Below are positions 12,311-23,877 of a stretch of DNA of 64,000 nucleotides, piece by piece. Source of the stretch: Ambrosia x helenae (lineage: Eukaryota > Streptophyta > Magnoliopsida > Asterales > Asteraceae); the NCBI GenBank assembly GCA_030844895.1, contig CM061227.1, positions 114,931,603-114,995,602 of the forward strand, in the 5' to 3' direction. Made by a program: the position numbers and the translations under genes. The stretch's first letter is position 1, and each line of letters begins with the position of its first letter. The notes under the pieces are model-generated. The model was not told where the DNA came from and searched no databases. It was given only the letters and a program-made list of their open reading frames with translations.

Positions 12311-13163
12311 TAAGTGGCGGGGAGAGGCGGCTGCCCCCCCCCCCTCATTTTCGCTTAGAAATTTCGAGTATATAGTTTTCGTATGGAATTTTTTTGGTAT
12401 ATACGGTTTCGATCTCTCGTTTTAAAAAATAGTTATATAAACAAAAACTTTAACCAAAAACAAAGTAAATGTAAAGTGCAAATCCTAAAGTCTTAAACCC
12501 AACAACTACATGAGCGGGATAGTAGATTCATTGAGTCAAGTATTATCGAGACCGAGCTTGAGCTTAAAACAAAGCTCGTTTACTAATCGAGCTCAGCCTA
12601 GCATGTGAAGCTCGTCAGGCTCATCGAGCCTTAGTGTAATATTAGATATTAGGTTTATTAATATTTAATAATATTTACCCCCTCATTTAAGCTTGTTTGC
12701 TAAACGAGCCCGAGCCGAACTTCATTTATCGAGATCCAAACCTATAATTTATATTACTTTTATTTAAAATATTAACTAATAGATAATAATTAAGCCGAGC
12801 TCGAGCTCTCATAAGTTTTTCGAGCTCAAGCCTGGTTGAGCTCGGGCTTAGCTCGGCTCATTTACACCCCTATCCATAATTGAAATTCAAAAATCTTAAA
12901 GGTCGACGGGCTGTATTGTAATTCTTCATACATGTACTAACCATTTGTCTCATTTTTAGTGTTTTAGTTCTTTGTTCAATTGTTTGTTAAACAATGCTTA
13001 GAACTTTGATATTTATTGTATTTAATGTTTGACTCGACTCGACCTGAATCGAACCACCGACTCGAACATATCACCCGAACCATAGCTACAAAAAAAAATT
13101 AGGTCCTGTCCCGAGAGCGCTGACTTCCAACCCCCGGTCCAAATTCTCAAGCTTCGCCACTGA
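12311..13163. mobile_element. Degenerate element with AGTGGCG-type inverted ends
   Basis: The left end AAGTGGCGGGGAG and the right end CAAGCTTCGCCACTG are short inverted repeats, with C-rich runs just inside. A similar shorter copy is at about 19115-19440. It appears to contain the GAGCTC-core element at about 12530-12871. No target duplication was found, so the boundaries are approximate. Confidence 0.3.
12530..12871. mobile_element. Element with GAGCTCGAGC palindromic core
   Basis: Repeated variants of GAGCTCGAGC, CGAGCC and GCTCGTT on both strands. The right end GGCTCATTTACACCCCT is, when inverted, the AGGGGTGTAAATGAGCC start seen in many plant non-autonomous elements. The left boundary is unclear. 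Non-coding. Confidence 0.45.
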
Positions 13164-14534
13164 ACTAATTGACTTTGATTTTCATTTCTAACTCAAAAGT
13201 TTACATGTTTTTCAAATCTAACTCTTTAACTTTTGATTTTCATTTCTAACTCAAAAGTTTACATGTGCAATTTAACCTTTTGATATTTTTTTTTACCTTT
13301 AATCCAAAAATTTTCATCTTTTGCAATTTAACCACAACATTTTTTTACTGTCAACTTTGGTCTAATTTTCATCTTTCAGAAATTTTCTGTTTTACGTTTC
13401 GTTTTGCAATGTACAATGTACGTGTGGGGTTCAACGTTTTTTAAATGATGTTAGTTAAAATCAACGATTACAAATTATACGTAACATTAATGTATAATCA
13501 ATCACGTTGGTATTTATATCTGGATAATACACCATAGGTTCGCGCGGCAACACCCGTGAAAAAAATACTAGTTTATTTTATTTATTAACTACTTATTCTC
13601 TAATCGTTTTCATTCATTTCTTTTAATATCAACCAAAATTTATAAATCCAAGTTTATAACTGGAAAGGAGAGATAAAGAAACAAAAACAATTTAATTAGC
13701 AACACCATATACAAAAAAGTTTCATCTAAGTAGGAGTAATTGATTGTCTAAAACGTTACGGAGTCACTAGTTCTTTCTCATACTCACAAATAAAGATTAT
13801 ATGGCTCGACACGAAACATGACACAAATTCAATGAGTACGACACGAGACGACACGGATTATAGGTTTTGTGCGGGTTGAATAATCTCAACCTGCCAACCC
13901 CAACCTGACAAAATTGACACACCTACTAATTAGACACACATAACACATAAAGGTAAGCATGTCCCAATGACATTCTTTTAAAACATTGTATTTTAAAAGC
14001 TATAACAAAATCTCAAAAGTGGTATCATAATAAAATGTCACAAATGAAGAAACATGATCCAAATCATTAGATAACACACAAACACAATAGATCTAGTTTA
14101 GTAGACATCAATATAACTAGTCATTATGCATAGTATCTGTTACAAAATGAAACAAATAGGTAATGACCATGTCCTTCAGGCTCAATAATTGAACACAAAC
14201 TATGGTGAATTAATCCTTTAAAGTGGTTATCTTTCTTGTTGCATTCTTTGAGAGATCTCCCCCATAACCCATTTGGTGCCACATGATTCTGAAGGGGAAG
14301 CGGGGTGAGGAAGGGGATGGGATTTATGAACTATGAGATTTATTTTAGCGGTTAGGAAAACATAAATATCCACTTGAATAAAAAAATTACAGACCGAAAT
14401 AATGGCTATGAACTATGATGTACATATACCAAAGGATTTATGTTCTATGGTATAATATGTCTAAAATGGTGTGTAAATAGATTAATATTTGGTCCACCAA
14501 ATCTACTCCATTAAATTACATTAAAAATAAATAC
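13164..14534. other. Intergenic stretch with short repeats
   Basis: An imperfect direct duplication around CTAACTCAAAAGTTTACATG lies at about 13185-13270. A CGACACGA-rich element of the TCGTGT style lies at about 13801-13925. Otherwise AT-rich with no recognisable gene. Confidence 0.4.
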
Positions 14535-14764
14535 TTTTTTTTTTGGAAAGTATGCTTCAACGGTGAAACCAATCGACAGACAACCCCTCGACCTGAGTTT
14601 GAATCACTACCCACGCACCGGTGTCCACTTTGAAGTTATCTCAAACCGTTACATGGAATTTTTTCGTGGTGTGCAGGATTCGAACTCAAAACCAAGCCCG
14701 GGCGGGAACCCTCTGAAGAGGTAAACCCTCCCACCTCTCCCCAGCTGGGCTAGAGGTCATTGGC
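14535..14764 (-). mobile_element. tRNA-derived SINE (minus strand)
   Basis: Read on the minus strand, a Pol III A-box-like CTAGCCCAGCTGGGG is followed by a B-box-like GAGTTCGAATCC; the element ends in an A-run (plus-strand T-run at 14534-14545). Flanks TAAAAATAAATAC (14522-14534) and TAAAAATAACTAC (14765-14777) match at 12 of 13 bases and are read as the target-site duplication. About 230 bp. Confidence 0.7.
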
Positions 14765-14930
14765 TAAAAATAACTACTTAATCTCTAAATCTTCTCTCTC
14801 CCAATTAAAATAATAATATTTTTTCATACTTTTATCATTATATTTTTTCTTTTCTCATTCACAACCACTTACAAAAATATTAAAATATTTATAGGGGTGA
14901 ATAGTGTCCCCTAAAATATAAGGGTGGACA

Positions 14931-15217
14931 GTAGAAATGAGCTCGAGACGGTATCGGTACCAACCGATACCGAAAACTCTCAAACCCCAATACCGATACC
15001 GATACCAAACACATAAGGTACGGTACGGTACCGGTATGGTATCAGTATTTTACCTTAAAATACCGATACCATACCGATCCCGTACCGATACCGATAATAC
15101 CGAAACCGAAAACCTCTAAATGTGGGTACCGATACCGAACACCCTCGATTCGGTATCGGTTTGGAACGGGATCGGGATCGGGACGGTATCGGTATTCGGC
15201 CTTGCATGCTCATCCCT
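14931..15217. mobile_element. Element with GGTACCGATACC palindromic core
   Basis: The interior is dominated by CGGTATCGGTACC and its complement. The right end GCATGCTCATCCCT and a degenerate left end GAAATGAGCTCG match the termini of the element inside the DCN1-like gene (47148-47398). GGTGGACA at 14923-14930 and AGTGGACA at 15218-15225 form an 8-bp duplication with one mismatch, suggesting a hAT-type element. Confidence 0.6.
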
Positions 15218-16873
15218 AGTGGACAATGCTTCCATCAAATATTTTATCTCTTCTCCACTTACAACCACTTACACCCACCCCATATAATTTAAGGGAAACA
15301 GTCACATACATTTGGTCCAACCAAATGTGAATGCTTAAGGGTTGAGGGTTTTGTAACACCCCAACCGATGGCGGAAACATCGGGGTGCCACGTATTGATG
15401 ATTGTTCAGTAGCTCATGGTGAATAATAAATTCCATTAAATAATTTAAATGAATTACATACAATTGTTCTAGAATTTGTACATCAAATTGAAATAAACTA
15501 TACACATATCTTCAAAGTTCAATTCAAATCTTCAAGCAAATAGAACCTGAAACATGTTAAGTTGAAAATGTTTTTGGGTCAACAAAAGTTGGTGAGAATT
15601 ACATAGGTTTTTGATAATTGAATAAAAATGTTGTGCAATTCATGTGTCATGTCAATCTAGTCCATATGTGAGAACATACTAGAAATAAATCGAGTGCATA
15701 ATCAACCCTGATGACTGTTATAATATGATACATACCATACGCTCATGGTCCACTTGAATATGTTATACGATAACAAACACCCACGCTACCTTTGTAGGAG
15801 GCACGTATCCGGGTGGGATTGTCAGTCCAATAGATCTATCAATGTTTACCGCCGGCTTGTACGGAGTTAATGATTATGCTAGAATGGTGCTTACTCTAAT
15901 CATGCTCAAGACATAATGCAACATAGAAAACACATAGACCCATTGATGATTGAATTGCATAAATGATGTTGTAACATGTTTCACCCCAAAAACGGTGATA
16001 AATAGAAAAGGGGCTATGTAAAACTCACCTTGGTAAAATGTTATATCTGTTGAGAAATTTGGGTAATTGTGTTGCCCAAATATATCAAGTACCACCCTAT
16101 AATGAGTAATAAATATGTCTAAGTCTATCAAGTCTACAAATGTATAAGTTTCTAGGGCTTCGAATTGGGGATAATTGCTCGTTTGATTAATATTAAAAAT
16201 ATTCGCCAATTGAGAGAAATTTAGTAAATAGGTAACCAAAAGTCTTTTTATGAAATTTAAATTTAGGATGATCACAATAATGTGTTTAAAGCATAAAAAT
16301 AATTTTTATAAAATTATTTTCTTTAAAATAGATTATTAAATCTATTTATTACAAAATGTCAAACCTTAACTTTAATAATTAAAAATTACTAAAATTAAAT
16401 AATTTTAAGTTTAAAATTTATATTTCTGTTCTAAATATTCAGAAATAATTTGTATAAAATTTTGGTGCAAAAATACTAAAAATTGGATTTATTATGATTT
16501 AATTATGATTAAAACTAACAAAAATTGATTAAAAATATTAATTAAATGATTTTTCAGAAATAAAAAATCATTTCTGAAAAGCTTAATGTTATAAAAACTT
16601 AGAATAATTTTTGTGGGAATTTATAAGCTCGTTTTGATATTTTTATAAAATTTTATAAATAAAATGGAATAAACTTGATTTATTTATTAAATATATTAAA
16701 TAAATAAATTTTTGAAAACTAAAAATTGTAAGTTAACCTTTTTCATTAGTTTAACTTAAAATAATTTTTGTAGAATTTTTAAAAATGTTTTAGTATTTTT
16801 GAATGAATTTATAAGATATAAATAACATATATATATAATTGATAAACAAAGGAAAATAAAAGAGCAAAAAGTG

Positions 16874-16950
16874 TGGCAGCCGGGTTTCGAACCCGCGTCT
16901 GCTGGGAATCCAAGCATCAACACAACCACTTGGTCTAGACCTGTGGTTGT
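16874..16950 (-). other. tRNA-like Pol III module in the solo LTR
   Basis: On the minus strand a B-box-like GGGTTCGAAACCCGG, preceded upstream by TGGTTGTGTTGATGC in the A-box position. No acceptor stem can be paired, so this is not a functional tRNA gene. The homologous segment is kept in the other two long LTRs. Confidence 0.5.
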
Positions 16951-17561
16951 GTTAAGATTCAGTTTGCTTAATATATAACATATATAGAAAATCAATGTTC
17001 TTCCCCAAATCATATGATTCGAACCCTAGTTTATCAATTGAATGATTCACACAACGATAACCCAATTAATCAGAGGGTTATTGTTGTGTGAATGCCAAAT
17101 AACAAAAACCATAAAAAAGATTGGACTTACAAACACGAATTCGTGCAAATCGTTTAGTCAAAGCAGAAAGTCAACACGAATTCAATTGCTTCGTATGATG
17201 ATCTAGAACAGAATTTAGAGATAAAGAGGGATGTTTCGGCACTTGTAGGTTATGGGAGAGGATGCAATTTATACGAAAACATATGAATCGAAGAATCGCA
17301 AATTTGGTTCATTCTTAAAATAAAACACGATTTTTAATCTAATTGGAGAATGTTTGACCGCGTTAATACGTTTAATACGCGTAATATTATGTCCATTCCA
17401 TCAATACGAGCTAATCATTCAAATTTTCCAAATCTGTGTTTTAACTTGAAGTCAAAGATGGAGGGAATCGTGGATCTGTCCACAGCAGCGAGTATTAACA
17501 AGAAAAAGGTGAAATAAGAAGCCCTTAAATACAATTTGAATCAGAATTACATTAGGAAATG

Positions 17562-17635
17562 AGCTCTGGCTCGGCTGGTTTGGTGCTTGTGGGTGTGTCA
17601 GCCTTGGCTCGGGTTCGAAACCCGGCTGAGGCGTT
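17562..17635 (+). other. Second tRNA-like module in the solo LTR
   Basis: On the plus strand GCTCTGGCTCGGCTGGTTTG resembles an A box, and CGGGTTCGAAACCCGG is a good B box with a pairing T-arm stem. It faces the module at 16874-16950 and is homologous to 34543-34615. Confidence 0.5.
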
Positions 17636-17844
17636 ATTATTATTATTTTTTTTTGTTAACAGTTCAAAGAGGAAGGGGTGTGGGCTTTCAGTCTTTGGGC
17701 CTAGTGTTGGGCCGCGTATCTGGGCTTCAGTTTAAAAGGGGAGGTTTGGGTTAAAGGCTTAAAGAAAATAAAGGGGTTTTGGGCTCAAGGATGGGTTTAA
17801 TTAACAATTCAATTTTGGATCTAGGTTATTATTATTATTATTAC

Positions 17845-17881
<37 letters not shown>

Positions 17882-18020
17882 AACCTTTTTATATGTATAG
17901 ATATATATAAATATATAGGCTGTGTGGTAGTAAAATAAGGGCTTAGGCACATCATGAAAAATGTAATATAGGTATTAGAGTTTGAAAAATTTTGCGATGT
18001 TACAGGTTTGAATCTTATAA

Positions 18021-18603
18021 GACCATGTGTAATGGTGAGTGAAATTTGGTGTGTGAAAAAAAACATTTTTTGACATGTGGCATGCGGGGCCACTTTAGTA
18101 TGTGAAAGGGGCTTGAAATGGAAAGATGTATAATGGTGGGTGAAATTTGGTGGGTGAAAGGGTGTGACACCCCAGGAAAATCTCACATCGGTCGTGGCCA
18201 AGAGAGATCCTTGGTTCGTAAGTAATGTCTTGCCTCTTAAATCACCAACGCGTTTTGGGGCTTAATGTTAGTGGACGAGAAGAGAACTCCACAGTTAAGT
18301 GTGCTCAGGTGGGAGAAATTCTAGGATGGATGACCTCCTGGGAAGTTTCCACCGGGGCACCCAAAAACAAATCCGTGAGCTCTGGATGGGCAACCTATCG
18401 GGGAAAAAGCGGACAATATTGATGGTGAGAGGGGTCGGGTGTTACAAAGGGACATTTAATGTATGTTATTATTTATTATTTTTTTTAAAGAATGGCCACG
18501 TGGCCAAATCTAATTGGCTGGAGTATGTTTTCACCCACGCAAAATATTTCACCGCGCCAAATTTGCAATTCACGCCCCATTCACCTGACCATTACACATG
18601 GTC
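18021..18603. mobile_element. Tourist-like (PIF/Harbinger) MITE
   Basis: Termini GACCATGTGTAATGGT and ACCATTACACATGGTC are perfect inverted repeats, flanked by TAA at 18018-18020 and 18604-18606, the 3-bp duplication expected for PIF/Harbinger. Without the nested Cassandra-like LTR it would be about 294 bp. A truncated relative may lie at about 23635-23760. Confidence 0.82.
18163..18446 (+). mobile_element. Cassandra-like TRIM solo LTR with 5S-rRNA-like segment
   Basis: A 284-bp LTR from TGTGACACCCC to GGGTGTTACA inserted in the MITE, with a perfect AAGGG duplication at 18158-18162 and 18447-18451. Positions 18282-18347 resemble the 3' half of plant 5S rRNA (ACTCCACAGTTAAG, then GGATGACCTCCTGGGAAGT after one small difference), including the internal promoter region. 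That is the hallmark of the Cassandra family. It is not a 5S gene, because the 5' half is missing. Confidence 0.85.
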
Positions 18604-18615
18604 TAATAAAGATTT

Positions 18616-18841
18616 GGGGGCTGTTTGGTAGCCTCTGAATGGTCATTAAGATGGTACATCTGAATGGTTCATAATTTATTGATGGTTAAGATGCAATCTT
18701 AAGTATGAATGGTTAAGAGGTAACATATTAATGGTTGTCTCTTAACCATTCAGACTTAAGGTTATCTCTTAATCATTCAGAGGTTACGGACCATTAAGAG
18801 ATGATCTCTGAATGGTCATTAAGAGGCTACTAAACAGCCCC
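18616..18841. mobile_element. Palindromic MITE, GGGGCTGTTTGGTAGCC type
   Basis: Ends GGGGCTGTTTGGTAGCCTCT and, inverted, AGAGGCTACTAAACAGCCCC. The whole 225 bp is a near-palindrome built of CTGAATGGT/CTTAACCATTC units. It starts about a dozen bases from the Tourist-like MITE. Superfamily is probably hAT from the terminal motif; no target duplication was resolved. Confidence 0.7.
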
Positions 18842-21417
18842 TTAGAGTAGAATTTAATTATGGCATTCTCGTGAATAAATAAAAGACTTCATGAAAAATT
18901 GAAAACTAGATATATATAATAAATAAAATATTTTATATTAAAAGAAAGGTGATTAGTAAATGATGGAAATTACTCATCCGTTATATTTTATCATAGTACT
19001 AAACACTTTTAATTTTAAATAAACTACTTTCCCTTTTTAGGAGGAAAAAAAACATCCGATCAGAACTTTAATGTTTTGGGATATCCTATTTTCAGATTTC
19101 ACACAGTGGGATCGTGTTTCACAGTTTAGTGGGCGGGGGGCCGGGGGCTATGCCGCTGAAATGTTTGACGACACTTCCTGTTAGAGCTCAATAATCGTGT
19201 TCACAATCAGTCATGGATTTACTATTTTTTTTCTGAGTGATTGTATTTTAATATCTAGCAACTTGAGCATCGGCTAAGGATAGTTGGGGCTGCCCCCGCC
19301 GTTTTTTTCTTTTGTAACTAACTTTACGCGTTTTCGTCTTGAAATTTTATACGCATTGAATCCAACCCCTACCATTTTAAGGGTCCCGTGATTTTCGGCA
19401 CCCTCAAAAAAAAAATTTCAAGCTTCGCGACTGAACTTGAGTATTTTTTATTTAATTGGTGCGGATGTTGGTGGTCAATAAAAAAATTTATATGTATTTT
19501 TATACAAAATTTCATTGGCCCGCCCGGTGTATTTCTTGACAAATGACATCGTTTTTTTTTATTATACCAAACGGTGTACCAATCTACACAATATATTTGC
19601 ACTGATTCAGTGCAGCTGTTTTGGCTTATATCTTTAGTTTTTTCATCTTACTAGTCTTTTGTTTATTTTCTTTAACTTTTATAAATTTGTTTTATTGAGT
19701 AAATTTGTATGGTTTTTTTATAAATATTGATATACAATATAATTTAAGGATCTCTTATCATATATCATATGAGCTGCCACATGATGTATGCTTACAACAC
19801 TCAATTCGAATTCAAGTTAGATAATCGAATTCGAAGCGAATACGAATTTATGATTTTCTCTAATTATTTTATTTGTTAAATGTTCTCTTTTCATTTTTCA
19901 AAATGTTACATCTATACATTATCAAACATATATGTACAATACTTGATTTTCAATTTTAAACACATATGTACGCATACGTACATTAAAAATATGTTCAAAA
20001 CCATTATGTTTTTTATATATATGTACGATACTTATTTTTCAATTTTAAACATCTAAATTTGAGCCAAACTCTAAAATCAACAATCCATACTAGTTCTCTC
20101 CATTTCGTATTTTACGGTAAGATATTTTTTTTGTTTATTTAGCCTGACTTCGGAATTGTTGGTGGTGTTTGGAATAGAGCATTGAATTCGTCCTGCTAAA
20201 TGAATAAAAGCATTGAATTCATTAACCTTGAAAGTTTTCATTTTTACTATTACACTATTCGTACTTTATTAACTTGTAACGTTCCAATTTTAACATTGTT
20301 AGGCTATTCATGTATTCTTTTGAACTTTTTATAATGTGGCATTACGGCTACTTTAAATTTGTGTATGAGTGTTATAATTATGTTTTTGGTCGTTTAGCAT
20401 ATTCATGGTTTATTAATTTTGTACATTAGTATTTGTGATGTTAAAGGTAATTAGTTTGTAATAGTTTTATAATTGAACTACATTGAGTTTATTATAAAGA
20501 GTTTCAAATATAAATCAAATAAATCAAATTTAAATCGAATACAAATTCAAGTAAAAGATTAAAATTTGATAAACTCGATTGAATTATTTTAAAAAATCGT
20601 TATTTGATTCGCTGAACACCCCTAATTACTCAACTTAAAAAGTGGATTATATAAAAAAACCTTAAATTATATGGGTAGGAACTAGGAAGGCTGTCTACAT
20701 GAGAATTTTAGTTTAAGAGATATAAAGAAGAAAAAGGGCAGATCACGCGTGCTATGAGAATCCTATTTTTCATCTTTTGTATTTTAAAAGAAACAAGGGA
20801 TAGATTGTAAAATGACCAAAAGTACCTTGCTTCAATTTCACTCAAAACTCATTGACTTTAAACAAGGGATACATATTTTCTCTCATTTCTTTTTCATTCT
20901 TTACTGTTTTAAAATACATCATATTTTGTGAAAATACTAGGATCGTGCTTAGTAACAGGCAACGATTTTTCCGCATTTCCATGTGCAACGTGAAGGTAAT
21001 TCAAACGGTATCTTTTCGGTTCATCACACATAAAAAATTCAATTGTTATCGTTTTTGTTTGTTACAAAATCATCATAGTGTTGACACTCGGTATAACACC
21101 AATTACAATAAGAAAATGTAGAAAAAATTAAGATAGGTTCGAATCCCTCATTCCCCTTGTTTTGGTCTAAAATTACCGAGATAATTTTGTGATCAAATTT
21201 GTAAATGAGGTAGTGTGCTTGTTAATTTGTGTTGAAAATGATTTACGTAAAGCAATAAAATAACAAAGGATGCTACGAGTAAAGCTCTTAATCCCCATGG
21301 ATCTTTGGCATGAAATCTCGGGAGGTGACAATAGTCAATCTGCCTCTTGTTTCTTTTATTTAATATAAAGTAAAATACAACTTAAGAACAATTGTAATTT
21401 GTAAAACAAAACTAACG
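18842..21417. other. Repeat-rich intergenic stretch, no gene seen
   Basis: About 19115-19440 holds a second AGTGGCG-ended fragment (TTTAGTGGGCGGGGGG to AAGCTTCGCGACTGAA). From about 19795 to 20630 there are AATTCGAATTCGA-type motifs at both ends, and the right end reads GCTGAACACCCCTAATT, typical of the palindromic-core elements. Nothing coding is recognised. Confidence 0.4.
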
Positions 21418-22060
21418 CTCTGTTCCAAAGTGTTTCATTTGGGGGGGGGGGGGGGGGGGGGGGCGAGAAAGGAATCCTTCCTTGTCTTCCTCCCCTTCCT
21501 TTTTCTCGTGTTCCTTCCAAATTGAAAATACATGATTTATCATCATTTATGCCTAAAAACCTCACTGTTTTCTCTCCTCTTCCCTTCCTTTCTCTCTATA
21601 CAAAAACTGTGGAACACACTTTTTCCTTCATTCCTTTCAATTTCTTTGTCTTCTCCTGCTAAATGAAACTCTGAAACAGAGTGTATGTGATACAAGATGA
21701 ATATGTAAGTGTAAGTGTGATGAGATCTTAGCAAAGTGTGCGAGTGTCGTGAATTGGGGGGGGGGGGCGAGAAAGGAATCCTTCCTTGTCTTCCTCCCCT
21801 TCCTTTTTCTCGTGTTCCTTCCAAATTGAAAATACATGATTTATCATCATTTATGCCTAAAAACCTCACTGTTTTCTCTCCTCTTCCCTTCCTTTCTCTC
21901 TATACAAAAACTCTGGAACACACTTTTTCCTTCATTCCTTTCAATTTCTTTGTCTTCTCCTGCTAAATGAAACTCTGAAACAGAGTGTATGTGATACAAG
22001 ATGAATATGTAAGTGTAAGTGTGATGAGATCTTAGCAAAGTGTGCGAGTGTCGTGAATTG
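21418..22060. repeat. 304-bp tandem duplication with poly-G junctions
   Basis: Sequence from 21464 (CGAGAAAGG) is repeated almost exactly from 21768. The only base change I noticed is CTGTGG to CTCTGG. Each copy is preceded by a G-run: 23 Gs at 21441-21463 and 12 Gs at 21756-21767. Within copy 1, CTCTGTTCCAAAGTGTTTCA (21418) and AAATGAAACTCTGAAACAG (about 21661) are inverted ends, so the duplicated unit seems to be based on a MITE. Confidence 0.8.
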
Positions 22061-22606
22061 AGTGTCATATTTCGATTACAATGCCTCATTTATGTTAAGT
22101 GATGAATGTTAGAATGAGAGTAGACAACTTTTTTACATTTATGTATAGCAAATAAAGTATTTTCTTTTGTAACCTAAACGGCTTTCGCATATGCTTAGAT
22201 CACTAACTTCAAGATAATATAACTATGCATCTTGACTACTCATTACTCAATAACAACGAAGTGTCATTTTTCTTTTCTTTTTGTGATTTGCATTTATATT
22301 TTTCGTTTATATATGTTTTTGTTAGTGCATCCGATTCATCACGTGGTACTTAAGTGGTAAACTAGGTAATTGTATCTTAATTGCGATTATCATACATATA
22401 TAGTTTGGGTATTAGTAGCTTGTAGATGCTAAATACAGACCATAGTTTACATTCTCTGTTCTCTTTAAAAAAGTTTAGTTCATAGAGTGGAATCTTCTTT
22501 ACAAAACGTTTGGTGAGTTGCATATATTTGAAAACGTATAAGTTGTTTTATTTTGTGCATGCTTCGAACATTTTGCGTCATGAATCATGATCGTGTCATA
22601 AGTCAG
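22061..22606. other. Intergenic stretch, nothing recognised
   Basis: AT-rich sequence without a convincing gene or bounded repeat. Confidence 0.4.
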
Positions 22607-23034
22607 TGTTATAAACCATTGCAAGGTATGACACTTATCCAACATCGGTTGTATGAACAACCAATGTGTTGTTTATAACCCAACTAGGTTCTCTCTCCCA
22701 TGTGACTAGGCTTTTGGGATGTGTTCTTTTGTTTGGGTTGTAACATTAGTATCAGAACCAATCTGGAGTGGTGACCTAGATGGAGCCAGCCGTGACAAAC
22801 GAGGCTCATAGTGGTTGCCCACGGAGTAGTGGCCAGGATGGAGCCAGCCATGACCGACGACTTCGGTCCTTAATTAAGGAGGGTTGATTTTTATGAACTG
22901 AAACTATTACAAGGTATAAGACTTGTCCCATATCAGTTGTATGGCCAACCAATGTGTGGTTTATAACCCAAGTATACTCTCTCTCCTATCGTACTGGTAT
23001 TTGGGTTAAGTTATCATGTTTGGGTTGTAGATAC
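22607..23034 (+). mobile_element. TRIM retrotransposon (miniature, LTR-PBS-LTR)
   Basis: Two related repeats of about 130-140 bp, 22607-22744 and about 22895-23034, share ACAACCAATGTG-type and GTTTATAACCCAA blocks and both end near TTTGGGTTGTA. Just after the first lies TAGTATCAGAACC (22748-22760), close to the initiator-Met tRNA primer site TGGTATCAGAGCC. The interior is about 150 bp and non-coding. The LTRs are clearly diverged, so this is an old insertion. Confidence 0.65.
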
Positions 23035-23877
23035 TAATTACAAAATCAAATATACTTTGAACAAGTATAGTTTCAGTTTTACAAGTTTCAAATTATAAAT
23101 TAATTATTCGGCTCTTAAATCCGGTCTGATAAATTCGACCGGTCCGACTAATGAGCCGGTAAGTAGACTGATCCAACGCCTAATAAGGTTCTGAAAATAT
23201 TGGAGTTTCGCTTATAAGCCTACAGTTTAACTATTTAATAATATATAGTGCAAATTATCTTTTTTAAAGTTTTGGAGAATTTATTTTATAAAAATATAAC
23301 AGGCAAGTAAAACATTAAAATTAAAAAAGGGGCCAAATTGCAAATAAAGCACATTACTTTACTAAATAATAGAATCATCCCTATAATTTCTTTTTAGAAC
23401 AATAATCTCTTTTTTCATTAATTCCCACGAAGATTTCTTTTGTAGTGACTGGAGTAAAATTTGAAGTCTCGGTACAAGTGTAATGTGGGTCTATTAAAAG
23501 TTTGAAAGAGCTTAAATTTTATAAGGGTGTAGATATGGTATGGTGTGTATATAAAGATATTAAATTTTAATTAAAAAAAGAAAAAAATAAATAAAAAGGA
23601 AGTGGCAGCATATGATTGGAAGAAGGAAGGATTGCACAACGCTAAATATTTCACGCTCTCGCAATTTAGAGCCCTTTCACGCCCAAGGGTCAGTGTTTGG
23701 GGTGCGAATTGGGCTTGAAATTGCCTTTTGACGCCCTTTCACATGACCACTACATATGGTAGAGAAATTATGAACCATTCTTATTGAAGCTTTACAAAAG
23801 GTGAGGCTAACGTAAAAAGGAGTTTAGCGTAAAAAGTATAAGAAGGATTATTAGCCATAGATTAAATTAGATAATTA
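23035..23877. other. Intergenic stretch with a MITE remnant
   Basis: At about 23635-23760 ATTTCACGC, TTTCACGCC and the end GACCACTACATATGGTA resemble the right half of the Tourist-like MITE at 18021-18603. Remaining sequence is AT-rich without a gene. Confidence 0.4.

Larger units (their letters stand above)
15352..18004 (-). mobile_element. Solo LTR, Ty3/gypsy-like family 1 (first copy)
   Basis: A 2653-bp solo LTR with a perfect 5-bp duplication GGTTT at 15347-15351 and 18005-18009. On the plus strand it runs TGTAACACCCC to GATGTTACA. It is homologous to the LTRs at 32248-34870 and 37949-40571 (same AACCGATGGCGGAA start, same TTCTAGGGCTTCGAATTGGG block), whose internal region fixes the minus orientation. 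A (TTA)n microsatellite lies at 17827-17880. A TATA-like CGTATAAATT on the minus strand lies near 17270. It holds two tRNA-like modules, listed separately. Confidence 0.88.

Noticed and set aside
17821..18201. Minus-strand open stretch with poly-Ile tail
   Set aside because: It is a translated (TTA)n microsatellite running across the end of a solo LTR and into a MITE.
18282..18347. Possible 5S rRNA gene
   Set aside because: Only the 3' half of 5S is present, and it lies inside an LTR with TG...CA ends and its own duplication.
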